Shown: positions 10,696 through 21,766 of the stretch, one piece after another | How the letters are laid out: each line of letters begins with the position of its first letter | Numbering within the stretch: position 1 is the stretch's first letter | Assembly: GCA_964059195.1 (NCBI GenBank) | Contig: CAXKWD010000007.1 | Span: 21,215,023-21,279,022 of the forward strand | DNA length: 64,000 nucleotides | Reading direction: 5' to 3' | Source of the DNA: Ectobius pallidus | Taxonomy: Eukaryota > Arthropoda > Insecta > Blattodea > Ectobiidae | The notes under the pieces: model-generated | Databases searched by the model: none | The model's input: only the letters and a program-made list of their open reading frames with translations | What the model was told of the DNA's origin: nothing | Translations under genes and position numbers: made by a program

Positions 10696-11482
10696 ATAAA
10701 ATCAGGTAAACTGATTTAACAGCTGTTTAATCAATGATGATTGCAATTATGATAGGCTACATAGGCGTACCGAGGGGGGGGGGTTTGGGGGTTTGAACCC
10801 CCCCATTGATTAAAAAAAGGAAAATTGTATCATTTTTTAAAGTCTGCCCATAAATTAATTAATGCAAGTATAAAGCGTGGGAAGCTTAAAACTCGTTATT
10901 TTGCGTCTTAATTTGTAACATTTTCCAGGGGTGAGCCCCCGGAAGCTTAAAATTTGTTATTTTGCATCTTAATTTTTAAACTTTTCCGGGGGAGGGCCCC
11001 CGGAAGCTTAAAACTTGTTGTTTTGCATCTTAATTTTTAAAATTTTCCGGGGGAGGGCCCCCGGACCCCCCTCTCCCTAGGGGGTATGGAATATTTTTTT
11101 TTATCGATTTCAGTGCTAAGCTCCAGATAGATTCAATAAGCAGAGCTTACGGAAAAACAAAGCATATATGTAGTGTTATTTGTGACAGTTATCTGTATTG
11201 CAACTTCCAACGCCGTATATGAAAACTATAAAACAATATGGTGCCATGAGAAGTGATTTGCATTTTATAAATTCTTTATAATATATTAGCATAAAGTAGG
11301 CACTAAATTGGACATCACTCCATCACCGGTCAACTGATTTGATCCAGTGCCATGGACGTCCCATGGACGTTATAAATGAATAGGCCTATACCAAGTTTTA
11401 TGAAAATCCGATAAAGCGTATTTGAGTTAACGTGCTTACAGGCACAGACAGACAGACAGACGGACAGACCATTCTGGCACTG
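10696..11482 (-). mobile_element. Family X, copy c, interrupted by H2-like hAT
   Basis: On the minus strand it runs from CAGTGCCAGAATGGTC (ending 11480) to the AATAAAATCAGGTAAACTGA tail at 10696. The insert at 10760-11078 splits it. The GACAGACAGACAGACGGACA stretch at 11444-11465 is the family's tetranucleotide block. It carries TAGGCCTA at 11381, where the other X copies have only TA. Confidence 0.78.
10760..11078 (-). mobile_element. Truncated H2-family hAT element
   Basis: It begins CATAGGCGTA, as H2 does, and contains the same three 61-bp units in inverted orientation (10882-10942, 10943-11003, 11004-11064). Alignment to H2 stops at about CCCCCTCTCCC near 11078. The second terminal repeat and second target duplication are missing, so this copy cannot be bounded exactly and is immobile. 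It sits inside family X copy c. Confidence 0.8.
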
Positions 11483-11489
11483 TACAAGT

Positions 11490-11655
11490 ATGGTACAGGA
11501 TGAAATACTGAGGATAAATTGTAGTACGTAAATATCCAATCCGGCTTGTGCCTTAACGACTGGGGTAACCATGAAAGAACCCATGTGAAACTGGTCGGCC
11601 ACAGGATTTGACTTCCCGAATGCGAGTCCAAGATGTTGCCACCTCGCTTTTTTAT
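11490..11655 (-). repeat. SINE B fragment
   Basis: The minus strand carries the SINE B head and early body (GCATTCGGGAAGTCAAATCC, GGTTACCCCAGTCGTTAAGG). The 3' half is missing. Confidence 0.6.
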
Positions 11656-11862
11656 TCACCGAGGAAGACTGACTTCGTAGAAACGGTACCTGGCTTAAAA
11701 CTACCCTTTAGGAAATTTTTACGAAAAAAGTTTCAAATAATAGTTTTAGCTAGTAACTTAAAAGTTTTCAGACATTCAGGTACGCGAATTTATACCAACA
11801 GTTCCGCTGAATTAAAAAGACGTGAACATCCATAACATTAGGTATGTTCCTAAAGCTAACCC

Positions 11863-12138
11863 ATGTACAGGTAGGGGGGAAAAAGCGGACGAACTAAAAT
11901 ATCTAAGTTGCCGATATGAGCCACTGCGCATGCCTAGCGGCATTCAAAGGATAGCAGGGAATGTATTGAAATTTGTTCTACAGCCGATAAATTGCTTGAA
12001 CTGAGAAATAATTTTTTGCGTAATTTGCATTCCTTGTGAAAACAAACGTTTCCATTACATCTCTTACATTTATTTACTTATCACAAGGCTCTGAAATCAG
12101 CTACAAGAGTCGGTCCGCTTTTTTTCCTACCTGTACAT
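11863..12138. mobile_element. Candidate TIR element (MITE), 276 bp
   Basis: ATGTACAGGTAGGGGGGAAA (11863) is answered by its inverse, TTTTTTTCCTACCTGTACAT, ending at 12138. The arms continue through AGCGGAC. Arm length is about 26 bp with small differences. No clear target duplication is visible, so mobility is inference. Confidence 0.5.
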
Positions 12139-13092
12139 TGTGAGTTCGCTGAAAAATGACGTGCGCAGGCGTCGTGATACTTGACTGTACGTAAACTGAC
12201 TTTGGGAACAAACCTATAACCACTGGTAGGCCTAGACAGTTGACATGAGGAATGCGAATTCTGAAAACTATTCACAGAGGGCACTGGCGCTCGCGGCTAA
12301 TGGCTTCTTACATGTCGCATCGGATGTTTGGTGGTATTATCTGTTTCAATCGTGTTAATCCAGTGATTTTAAATTGTCCTGAATGTGAAAAATATGGTGT
12401 GTTCAGTGTTCTGTTTCGTGTATAGTCCGTGTTCCGTGCGAGATTTTAAGTGTATTTCAAGTTCTCTGTGTGTGTAATTGAACGCAACCCATTGACATCC
12501 AATCACAGGTAAATAAATTATACTAGAACTGTTAATATATATTCTGTAGAATGTTGTATGTTAAATTGCTTATAGTAATTATCCCAAGGAAGGGCAAACA
12601 CTACCATATCTAGTAGTGAAAGTTATTGTTAGGGGTAATCTTTGAAAATAGTCAAGTAGGTCACTTACTAGTACTGTCTTCTGATTGTAGTTTGTTTTAG
12701 CATGCAAATGACATGTTTATGGTAGCCATCAATAGTTGTGTGCAAATATTTAATATTTAGTGTAACTTAACCTATATAAGGATTGTATTTACAATCCATT
12801 ACAAACCCCGTTACTCAATACAGCAATTCTTCTAAGGCAATGTTCCCGATTTCGGGAGAGTTAACCTGAGTAGAAGGAATCTTGAAGTATAACCTCAAAC
12901 TTGATATCACTAGACGGCAGCTGTTAGGCAATACTGGAATCATGCTGCAGGAGGTGGGGGTACCATTCATACCATGGCCTGAGTATTGGTAGAGATTAGC
13001 GGGCCTGTGCTTATGCTGTTCTTCCACGTAATATTTACAACCCCCTCTCCAATCCTGTGAGACAAGGTCTGTTCGCATAGCTAAATCGTGTA
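12139..13092. other. No gene proven; possible first exon and donor site
   Basis: This stretch is less AT-rich than its surroundings (12140-12500) and ends in ATCACAGGTAAATAAAT, a good 5' splice-site match (CAG|GTAAAT). It could be a noncoding first exon, but no downstream coding exon was recognised. The rest (12520-13090) shows nothing. Confidence 0.2.
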
Positions 13093-13205
13093 CTGTCACG
13101 TACCGCGACGCATGCGCACATTTTGAAAATACTGTTATATGACATTATGCGCATACGTTGCGCAGCGAGACCGACAATGTGCGCATGCGTCGTGGTCCGT
13201 GACAG
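13093..13205. mobile_element. Palindromic GC-rich MITE, 113 bp
   Basis: Left arm CTGTCACGTACCGCGACGCA (on through TGCGCACATTT) and right arm AATGTGCGCATGCGTCGTGG (on through TCCGTGACAG) are inverted repeats of about 30 bp with three mismatches. They enclose a 50-bp AT-rich centre. The left flank is TA and the right flank TT, so a TA target duplication is possible but decayed. No coding capacity. Confidence 0.7.
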
Positions 13206-13844
13206 TTAGGGATTCGCTTTGCGAACAAACCGATTATTTCATAGCGTATTACCCAATAGTTAATTCTACAAATTCTGTGACTTCATTATGACATTATCGA
13301 GAAACTAAATATGATTATATGAATGTAGGCAGGCTTGTGTGTTAAGTTTCGAGATGTTGGTGCGAGTTAGTAGTGGATTTTTTTAATATTGTAAATGGTT
13401 AGACATATTGGGAAAAAATAGTTTTATGCTGCACCCTAGGCTCCTCTCTAATGAGGCCCGCCTGGGAAGGTGGGGTTTAGGGTTTCGTCACAGAAGAAAT
13501 TCAATGTGAGACATAATAAACCTCGTGCTATTCAGTATATTGCTCCTAAAACTAACATAAACGTTCCTAACCTAACAAAACTGCGGAGCTTGGATGGGGT
13601 GCAGCATAAATCTATCTCTTGCCGACATATTAAATATCACTCCACTATTTGCTGCCCTATCCCAAATATTCTACAATAACTTATACACATAAAAGTGCGG
13701 AATTAGGCGGTTGTTGCAGTAAAGCTGGAGGGTTTGATTGACGTTTGGTATAGCCGTCGAGTTGAGACACTCAAGCCAGAGCCTGCTGTGAGTGTGGAAC
13801 TTGCCATGCAGCAAAGCCTTATGCGAGTTTATTCATACTGCAAT
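13206..13844. other. No gene seen
   Basis: A 69-codon frame (13470-13679) has no recognised motif. There are no repeats or structural signals. Confidence 0.45.
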
Positions 13845-14173
13845 TAGTCCAGTCATTTGGTGCTCAAAAATGGGGTTACCCGGAAAGTTTTCCGGGAGTT
13901 TTGAAAATTGGCGATTTTATAGATTTCGACGTGATCTTTTCGAATTTTCACTTTGCTACCTCGCATCTTTGCCGCTCGCTCCGCCATATTGGAAAAATGG
14001 CGCGCAAAAACACTTTTTTCACAATATCTCCTTTACGGCTCATTTTACGATGAAAATTGTTATGTAATAAATTAAACTAGAGAAAATGTCCTATAATTTA
14101 TGTCGTAACGATTTTTTTGTAAAATGGATAGTTTCAGCGTACGAGCGCCGCAAAATCTACTCCGACACGCGTT

Positions 14174-14317
14174 TTGGCCAAAGCCACGGAAGATGCGGAT
14201 ACGCTAATAACGATCAATACGGCAATCAACACTTCATCTACATTTGATTCCGTAATAGTTGTCGGCAAAGATGTAGATCTTCTTATTCTTTTGACGGCTC
14301 TATCTACGCGTTCAGAG

Positions 14318-14351
<34 letters not shown>

Positions 14352-14770
14352 TCTCAAACCAGGAAAAGGGAAAATTTCGCAACGAATATATTCAACAAAA
14401 AGTATCGTAGATAAAACAGCCGCAGATAACATAATATTATTTCTGCACGCCTTCAGTGGCTGTGATACATCAGCACTCTTTAAACAAAGAAAAATAAAAT
14501 GTGCTAATGTATTACAAAAAAACAGAATTAAACGAGCTTGTCCAGGTATTCAAAAACCAAAATGCAGATCCAAAGATCATTGCTGAAGCTTCCTCCTTGC
14601 ATTGTATGGTTACAGTGCCGTGAAAAGTGTGTCGTTAAACAACTAGGCCTATAGATATACATGCTTCACAAAATCAGCATATGAAAATAAATTTAATATT
14701 GCATAGCTGCCACCGACGGAAGCAGTAGCACGACAACATTCGTTCCAAACCTATCACCAGGTTCAGCAGT
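14174..14770 (+). pseudogene. Broken transposon protein with GCDTSALF motif
   Basis: The 78-codon frame 14174-14410 reads EDADTLITINTA, then VIVVGKDVDLLILLTAL, and is then overwritten by a (CA)n tract. After a frame change comes NIILFLHAFSGCDTSALF (about 14425-14480). After another come ELNELVQVFKNQNADPKIIA and, near 14700, LPPTEAVARQHSFQTYHQVQ. I remember the same order of motifs from large uncharacterised proteins in many invertebrates. The spaced acidic residues (E-D-A-D, K-D-V-D) would fit a nuclease fold, but that is inference. An in-frame stop at 14644 is created by a TAGGCCTA octamer. Not functional. Confidence 0.6.
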
Positions 14771-15477
14771 GGTATATATTGAATATATTCGTTGCGAAAT
14801 TTTTCCTATTCCTGGTTTGAGATTATATAGGCTATGTTTGAACGCGTAGATAGAGCCGTCTAAAGAATAAAAGATCTACATCTTCGCCGACAACTATTAC
14901 GGAATCAAATGTAGATGAAATGCTGATTGCCGTATTGATTATATCAGCCTAGAAAAAAGACGAAAATTTCTGCGGTAAAAACGAAAATAGGTGTGTTTGA
15001 TTAAATTCGCTGTGCTAAATTCGAAAATGCATTTCGTTTTTCTCTATCACATCTGGTTAACTGACATTTGTGAAAAATATTATTTTGACATTTTGTATAG
15101 TAAAATATCTGTATGCAGCTTTGATGCTGGATTTTGAAACTTTTTCCTTTGCGGTAAGTGGTGTGATAGGTGATCTTAACCAATTTTGGGTCACTGAACA
15201 TGAATCCGTTTACCGTTTCTACGTAACATGTCATGTTTTCTTGCAATAGGTACTTCACAACGAGAGATATAAGTTATTGCTTAGACTCGCTTACAGGATA
15301 AAAAAAATACTTAAAAATTAGGATAATTTTGATAATAGTTTTCGGGGAAAAATCAAATAATATTTTCAAACAGTCCAAGACGTATGTATTCCAGTACTTT
15401 TTGTGAGTGCAGGCCAAATAAATTTATTTTTGCCAAATCATCTGATGCCGTACAAATGCTCAGTGACAAAAAATCGA

Positions 15478-16072
15478 AGTTTGTTTGGAGGGGGAAATAT
15501 TAAGGATTTGAACTTTTGGGAATTTTTACATTGGTTATAAGCTAAAATCTATAAAATATATTTTAGTTGAGCAAATGGTATCTTATTTATCTTATTACAT
15601 TGATCGAGCTGAACGGTTTTGAACATGTATTTTAATAAATCTAAAATCTATAAATTAGCCAAATTTCAAGTTTCTAGCTCAGCTGGAAGTGAATAAACAT
15701 CAATGTTAATAAGTGGAAGATTAGACTGTCGTAGATGTGAATGATGTCACGGCTATCCAGCAAGTTTTTCTATACTTATGGGGCAGCTAGAAACACCAAA
15801 TTTAGCACGCTTATGTGCCCAAATTTCTACCAAATTGTATGATTCTATCTTTCATACCATGTGTGCCAATATTACATAATGTGAGAAATATATACAGAAT
15901 TTATTTAAAATAAAAAAATCTAACTCAATCTAAGGGATAACCGATGGAGATACGTCAAAAAGTTATAAGACCAAACTTGTAGATCTCTAAAAATCCGTTA
16001 CTGCTTCTGCAACAGGTTTTTTATACGACTTACCGTTTAGCTACTATAAGCCCCCAAAAAGTCTACGCAGAC
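15478..16072. repeat. Dispersed repeat E, copy 1
   Basis: This block aligns over about 500 bp with 25480-25965. Shared phrases include GGATTTGAACTTTTGGGAAT against GATTTGAACTTTCTTAAA, TTTCAAGTTTCTAGCTCA, ATAAACATCAATGTTAAT and TATGGGGCAGCTAGAAACAC. Copy 1 has about 80 extra bases near 15545-15650. It lies inside the long-TIR transposon and may be part of that family's interior. No protein is evident. Confidence 0.7.
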
Positions 16073-16566
16073 CTTAAAATTGCGTCCGCCATAACAGCAA
16101 ACACGAAAACTAGATGTGAAACAACAAAAATAATGACATTTTTGAAATCAGGAGACCTTATTTAGTTAAAATCGCTCATTAAATGCTTTACCGCAAAATG
16201 ATACAGGTAGTGGCGTATCCGCATCTTCCGTGGCTTTGGCCAAAACGCGTGTCTGAGTAGGCTTCGCGGCGCTCGTACGCTGAAACTATTCATTTTACAA
16301 AAAAAATCGTTACTACATAAATTATAGGAAATTTTCTCTAGTTCAATTTATTACATAACTATTTTCATCGTAAAATGAGTCGGAAAGGAGATATTGTGAA
16401 AAAACTGTTTTTGCGCGCCATTTTTCCAATATGGCGGCGCGAGCGGCAAAGATACGAGGTAGCAAAGTGAAAATTCGAAAAGAGCACGTCGAAATCTATG
16501 AAATCACAAATTTTCAAAACTCCCGGAAAACTTTCCAGGTAAAACTACCAAATGACTGGACTAAAT

Positions 16567-17944
16567 ACGAAAACATGAATTGAAGAGAAAATTGTAAACC
16601 TAAAGCATAATGATGTGGGGGGGGGGGGGCGAGGAGAAAAAGTGCATTTTGTAATTAGTTGTCAATCTATGATCCACTACCTCTTGTAGAACATGCTCTT
16701 CCTTAAGTTAAGTACACCTTCTGGCATGAACATTTCATTTATAAAAAATATAATTTTATAATTTTTACTTTCTCGCATATACATAGTATAGAGAAAATGT
16801 AGAGATCGTGACAAAAAATCTAAATCGAAGTAACACCGGAAAAACATGTTTTATGATTCCTAGAACTGAAAAAGTGTTTTTGGAGTGACGCCTGTCTGTC
16901 TTGCTATCTATCTAGGGACAAGTGTAGGGGGTAAACGGTTCATTGTAGGTACACTTTTTATTCTTTTTTATGTTTTATTTTTTGTAATAAGGACTTTCTA
17001 GTATTTCATCGAACCGGAAAGAATTTAGTTATTACAACTGAAATGTTAAAAGGACTTTTCGTGATAATTTTTTTGAAAAATATCTATTTTAAGAAAGCTC
17101 TTACAATTTTGATAAAATTGTAAACTTTGTAACATCTATTTAAGGCTAAAAATGGCTATATAGTTTTTTTAAATACTTGGGGGCACTTTATTTGTCTCTA
17201 ATTAAAAAAAAAAATTGTTTACTATATCCATTACAGTCGGTGATACATGAAAACTGAATTGAGTAAAGTTGTAGAGAAAGATAAAATGAATATATATTTT
17301 TTTGCCTTAGATATTCCCTTATAAAATAAATAGGTATCAAGATAAAAACTAAATAAGTGCGATTTACATGCGAATATCAGAGCATACATTGATTAAAATA
17401 TGAATGTTATTATTTTGTTTCACACGGTAGCAAAAAAACTATAAATGACTTATTGTTGTGAAATGCAGTATATGATATCTGAGAACAGTAGAAACAGATG
17501 CACACGAATGAATTTTGTAATAAATTGTGAGGCCAATATCAATTGATGATTACAATCAGGGTTCGGATTTGTAGGTGTAATTTCCTTACCTAAAAAGGCA
17601 AAACAAGAGGACAAAAATGTGCCACTAAACTTGTTATGTAACAAGCAGGCTACTGAATAATCAGTGTGAAATTAAAAAGAGAAACTGGATATTTAATAAT
17701 TAATTCCATTGCAGCAAATGCGTTTGCTGAAAGCAGACGGGCTCACTACTCTCACGTTCACTGGAAGCTGATGAAAGGTTCACTGAAAGTTACTTACTTA
17801 AGATTTTAGATACTGAAATGAAACCAAGATAATGGTACAATTAAAAGCAAAGAAACTCAGAAATCCTAGTCTATAAACGATTAAACGCGCTTTAAAAGAT
17901 AATTAAAACATTTAAGTAAAAAAAAAAAAAAAAGGATTATAGGC
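16567..17944. other. No gene seen
   Basis: AT-rich, with a G-run at 16616-16629 and an A-run near 17919. A 64-codon frame on the minus strand (17450-17644) has no family motif. Confidence 0.5.
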
Positions 17945-18120
17945 ATGGTGGAGAAAAAGAGAATAAAGTCCCTAAAAAAGGAGAAAGGTGCTAAAAATTT
18001 CTTCCATTCTCGACTAGAGGCGTTTTACACTGTGGCTTCTTTTATCGAAACTTTTATTTTCCCTACGAAAAAAGGTGTGCACCTAAATATCCCAGTTTTG
18101 ACTATCAATAATTTGATTAC

Positions 18121-18589
18121 TAAGGGGCGGATTTCTATGACCTAAAAATAGGATATATGCATGCATTTATGACCTAAAAAACATTAAATATGACCAATAA
18201 AATTTAAAATATGACTTTACCACTTACACATTATGTATATATTTTAAGTTTCAATACAATTCATTTTATTAATATATAATGTTAATTATTTAAAATATAC
18301 TGTATGTAAATTCTCAAAAAGTATCATTATAATGCAAAATTTACAAAATATGATATGAAACTTCAAAATTTCTTTAATATGCACACAAATATGCAAAAAA
18401 TATGACCTAAATATGCATATTCATACTAAATATGCTACAATAGTTGAAACTCTCCTACATATGCAGTTATATGCACAATAAAAGCCGTTCCATTTTCACC
18501 AGGATGCTTTGAATCGGGTTTAAATTAGTCGGAAACCTGAAATAGTGCAAAGGGGAAAAATATGACATGTCATAGAAATCCGCCCCCTA
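18121..18589. mobile_element. Nonautonomous hAT element H3 (469 bp)
   Basis: The left end TAAGGGGCGGATTTCTATGA and the inverted right end TAGGGGGCGGATTTCTATGA match at all but one position. The exact 8-bp target duplication TTGATTAC is at 18113-18120 and 18590-18597. The interior is rich in ATATGACC and ATATGCATAT phrases and noncoding. It interrupts low-copy sequence. Confidence 0.92.
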
Positions 18590-18864
18590 TTGATTACGCA
18601 AATGAAATCGTTGACTATACTCCTGCAAACCGTTGGGTAGAAACTCAACAAGGTCTTTCTGGTTCGGATGGAGAGAAGGCTTATTTCTACGTATCTTATA
18701 GGCCTACACAAGGAATGTTGAATGGTTTATGCCCCATGAGGACGCTACATGTAAGTTATATTAAGTGCACTACAGATATTCATAAAGTGTTTTCATGTTA
18801 ACTAACTTTTGTTTTATTATTTTTTTTTAAGGATATCGAATTTACAAAAGAGGAATGGTGGTGA

Positions 18865-19098
18865 GGTTATTTTTACCGGTTCACTGTGATTAGATAATCG
18901 GACCTTTCATTATGTTTGTTTCTTTAAAATCCGATGCTCATATTAAAATTAACGTCGAGTGACACCTTATCATTGACCCCTGTATTGGCTTACTTTTGGG
19001 GTAGATTATTTTTACAATCGCAAAATACATAATATTGAGTGACTAAGAGATAACTTTACCACTTGGCCAGTTTTTCTGGATATCTATCAAAGAGGGTG
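18865..19098. other. No gene seen
   Basis: AT-rich spacer between the H3 flank and the hairpin at 19099; nothing recognised. Confidence 0.4.
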
Positions 19099-19221
19099 AT
19101 TATTAAAATGCAGTAAATCAGCTTTGTCAATATTAAAATCTTTAAAATGTTGAAATCAGATATATTTCAACATTCTAAAGACTTTAAGATTGACAAGGCG
19201 GATTTACTGCTTTTTAGTAAT
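19099..19221. repeat. Long near-perfect hairpin (58-bp arms, 7-base loop)
   Basis: The arm ATTATTAAAATGCAGTAAAT (19099-19156) pairs with 19164-19221 around CAGATAT. I count seven mismatches in 58 positions. It could be a minimal foldback MITE or a hairpin RNA source. There is no other copy in the window and no clear target duplication. Confidence 0.75.
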
Positions 19222-19384
19222 TGAAATAAGTAAATATGGTTTTATTTTATGAAAATTAAAAGAGGGCGATGTCAGTTATTAGCAAATTTCAGTAGCCTAA
19301 CATGATGTATATTTTTTATGGTTACTTAACGACGCGGTGGCTGTGTCTGCTATAGGCCTATCTGTCACCGGTGTGTCTGAATTG

Positions 19385-19520
19385 TGTACTTCAAGGTTTG
19401 TTTTACAGATCTGTAACTCCAGACATATGACTGTCACATTTGTGCATACATAAATGCTACTGACCTGGTCCGGGATCGAACCCGTGATCTTGGAAACATG
19501 AGAACAGAAAGCCTAGTAAA
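19385..19520 (-). repeat. tRNA-derived SINE D fragment
   Basis: The minus strand has CACGGGTTCGATCCCGGACC, a B-box, followed by a body with CATTTATGTATGCACAAATG. The same arrangement is at 54310-54520. The A-box half is degraded here. Confidence 0.6.
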
Positions 19521-19529
19521 TATCTGGTC

Positions 19530-21300
19530 CTTTGAACATAACGCGCTTTGTTCGCATTGTTGTGCTTATAGCATGTTGTGCTTGTGCATTGTTGTGTTGT
19601 GCTTGTTGTCCTAATAGCATCAACTATCACTATCTTAACTTATACGATCTTCAACCAATGTAAGCTGCTTAAATCAAATTCAGATTCCAAGAATCGCTGA
19701 GCCTTCGTTCACTGATAGGATCAAAACAAGTTTCGAAAATGTAAAATGACACCAATAGGCCTACTAATAATTAATCTATTTACCATACAATGTATGTAAA
19801 TGATACGGGAGAAGTCAGGAAATACTGTGCAGGACAATATAAATAAAATATTTTGAGAGATATTCATATTTATGTACAACCCGTATGAACTGATCTAACC
19901 TATTTCCTCCCTCCCCCCACCTTAATGCCTAGACCTTTCGATGCGTTTGCATCATCTCCAGCAGTTTCTGTTTTATAAATGAGCAGACTGGGCATTGGCC
20001 TAATTCGGCAATTTTTTTAGGGATAGTTCTTTTATAATGTTAAAAATATTTTATTATAGGCCTATAGGAAAATATTGTATCTGAAGATTTTTAGGACGCT
20101 GTGGTTTTAGTATAATCGCGAACACTCCTCCGATGCAAACGGACAAAACATGCAGTTTGCAGGATTTGAATGACTGTTTCCTCAGTATGAGAGATTCCAG
20201 CTCATTGCCTTGGCAGTACAGAAATTGTGGATAAGTTTGTAAGGAGAAAATCCAGGCAAAAAATGTTGCATATACTTTATGTTAATTCAAATTATAAGAA
20301 TTAAAACAATGAAAAGATTTTAGACATGTTTCAGATTCTCATTGTAAAGTAGAAATAAGGCAATAATTTTTTTCTAAAGATATTGGTTACCTGTAATACA
20401 TATTTTTATGAACATAATTAAATATGATTTAGCTTGTGTTTTAAAATTACCAAATATATTAAACATTTTTGGATATTTCAAACATTGACTTGGTTACGTA
20501 TTACAAATATGTTTTTAGAGTTTTTAGGCAAATTTCTTTGCCGTAAATTAAGTTATAGTAGCAATCATTCACTTTTCACCAAAACGTAGGCCTAGTTAGC
20601 TTACTTTTATTTTAGAATTTAAAAAAAGTTGTGAAGCTTAGGTAGTAGGTAGTGATTGGATTACTCGCAATAATAAAATGTTATTTGAATATTAATGGTT
20701 GATAAATGCGGTAAAACCCAAACTTATCACTAAAACATTAACTTCGGGGTGGGTGGTTGGGGTAAAAGTTAAAAAAAAAATGAAAGGGGCGGTTATAGGC
20801 TACTTAGCTTTGCCCAGGGTGCAAAGTACCTAAAATCGGGGCCTGGTTTTCTGGGCATCGTGTTTTGTAGACATCGATTTATTGGTATGCCTAATTATAA
20901 ATAAAAATTTGCAGTCTTGTTGATGATGCAAGTTTCAAACCCTCTAATATAACTACTATACGGTAATTAAAACATAATTATAATTATGCTAGAAGTCGCA
21001 ACATTCTTAGTTCATGGGAATTAAATGGTTAAATCAATATTACAAAATAAATAAATAAACGGTCTTTAGTTAAGTGTCTGGATATTGAAGTATTACGTTC
21101 TGTAGTGGTAATTATTACGTTATATTTGGTAATCGTAGAATTTTATTTATTTAAACGATAAATTAACTGCAGAATACAATCCTAAAAAAACTCGCGAACG
21201 GAATTTTCCGAAATAATGTATAAATTTGCCAGTCATTTCACTATTGCCAAAGCATTATCCTTATCATTGAATAGGTTTACGGTTCCTGCCAAATTGTTCA
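19530..21300. other. No gene seen
   Basis: This is AT-rich sequence with repeated TTGTGCTTGTTG phrases near 19560-19610 and four TAGGCCTA octamers in the wider interval. I recognised no coding region, RNA gene or bounded element. Confidence 0.5.
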
Positions 21301-21309
21301 TTTTAATAT

Positions 21310-21395
21310 TCTCGTTAAAACATCACATAATAAAATCAGCTCAACTGATATAACGAAGTGCTAGATGGAGTTAATAGGCCATATTTCACATGCTT
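21310..21395 (-). repeat. Family X-tail-like fragment
   Basis: AATAAAATCAGCTCAACTGA followed by TAACGAAGTGCTAGATGG resembles the family X tail and second inverted repeat. A similar piece sits at 24812-24870, next to another X copy. Confidence 0.45.
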
Positions 21396-21766
21396 CTGAA
21401 ACACATGGCACAGACTTTGTAATATTATATCTAAAACATAAATGTTCATTATATAGAGTACGCTATTTAAATGTTATAATAATACGTTAGTAAACAATTC
21501 ATTGATAGGAGTGTAAATAAATACCCTTCACAAACTGTAAATCACAATTTCTACCACCTTGTGGGTTTAACAAAATACTGGCAAATATTTATAATTAACA
21601 TGTGCTTACTTGCCGTGAGTTATTTTCTGTGTGTAGCCTATTGCAGATATCCGTTTAAGCCGTTTGGATTCTTTTTTGGGAAATTTAAACACTTGGACAG
21701 ACTCTCCGTTAGCATTATTAGGCCTATTGTTATAGTACAGCCAGGAACACAACATTTACTAGGCAT

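Larger units (their letters stand above)
13845..16563. mobile_element. DNA transposon with ~355-bp TIRs (2.7 kb)
   Basis: The ends read TAGTCCAGTCATTTGG and, inverted, the same. The arms run from 13845 to 14204 and from 16213 to 16563 and stay recognisably similar throughout (for example GATGCGGATACGC against GCGTATCCGCATC). AAT flanks both ends (13842-13844, 16564-16566), suggesting a 3-bp duplication. A coding remnant lies between 14174 and 14770. A further internal inverted segment (about 14790-14955) repeats part of 14205-14395 backwards, so the interior has been rearranged. The superfamily is not assigned. Confidence 0.8.

Noticed and set aside
18832..18864. KRAB-like FTKEEW peptide
   Set aside because: Six residues by chance; KRAB domains are a vertebrate feature and nothing else matches.
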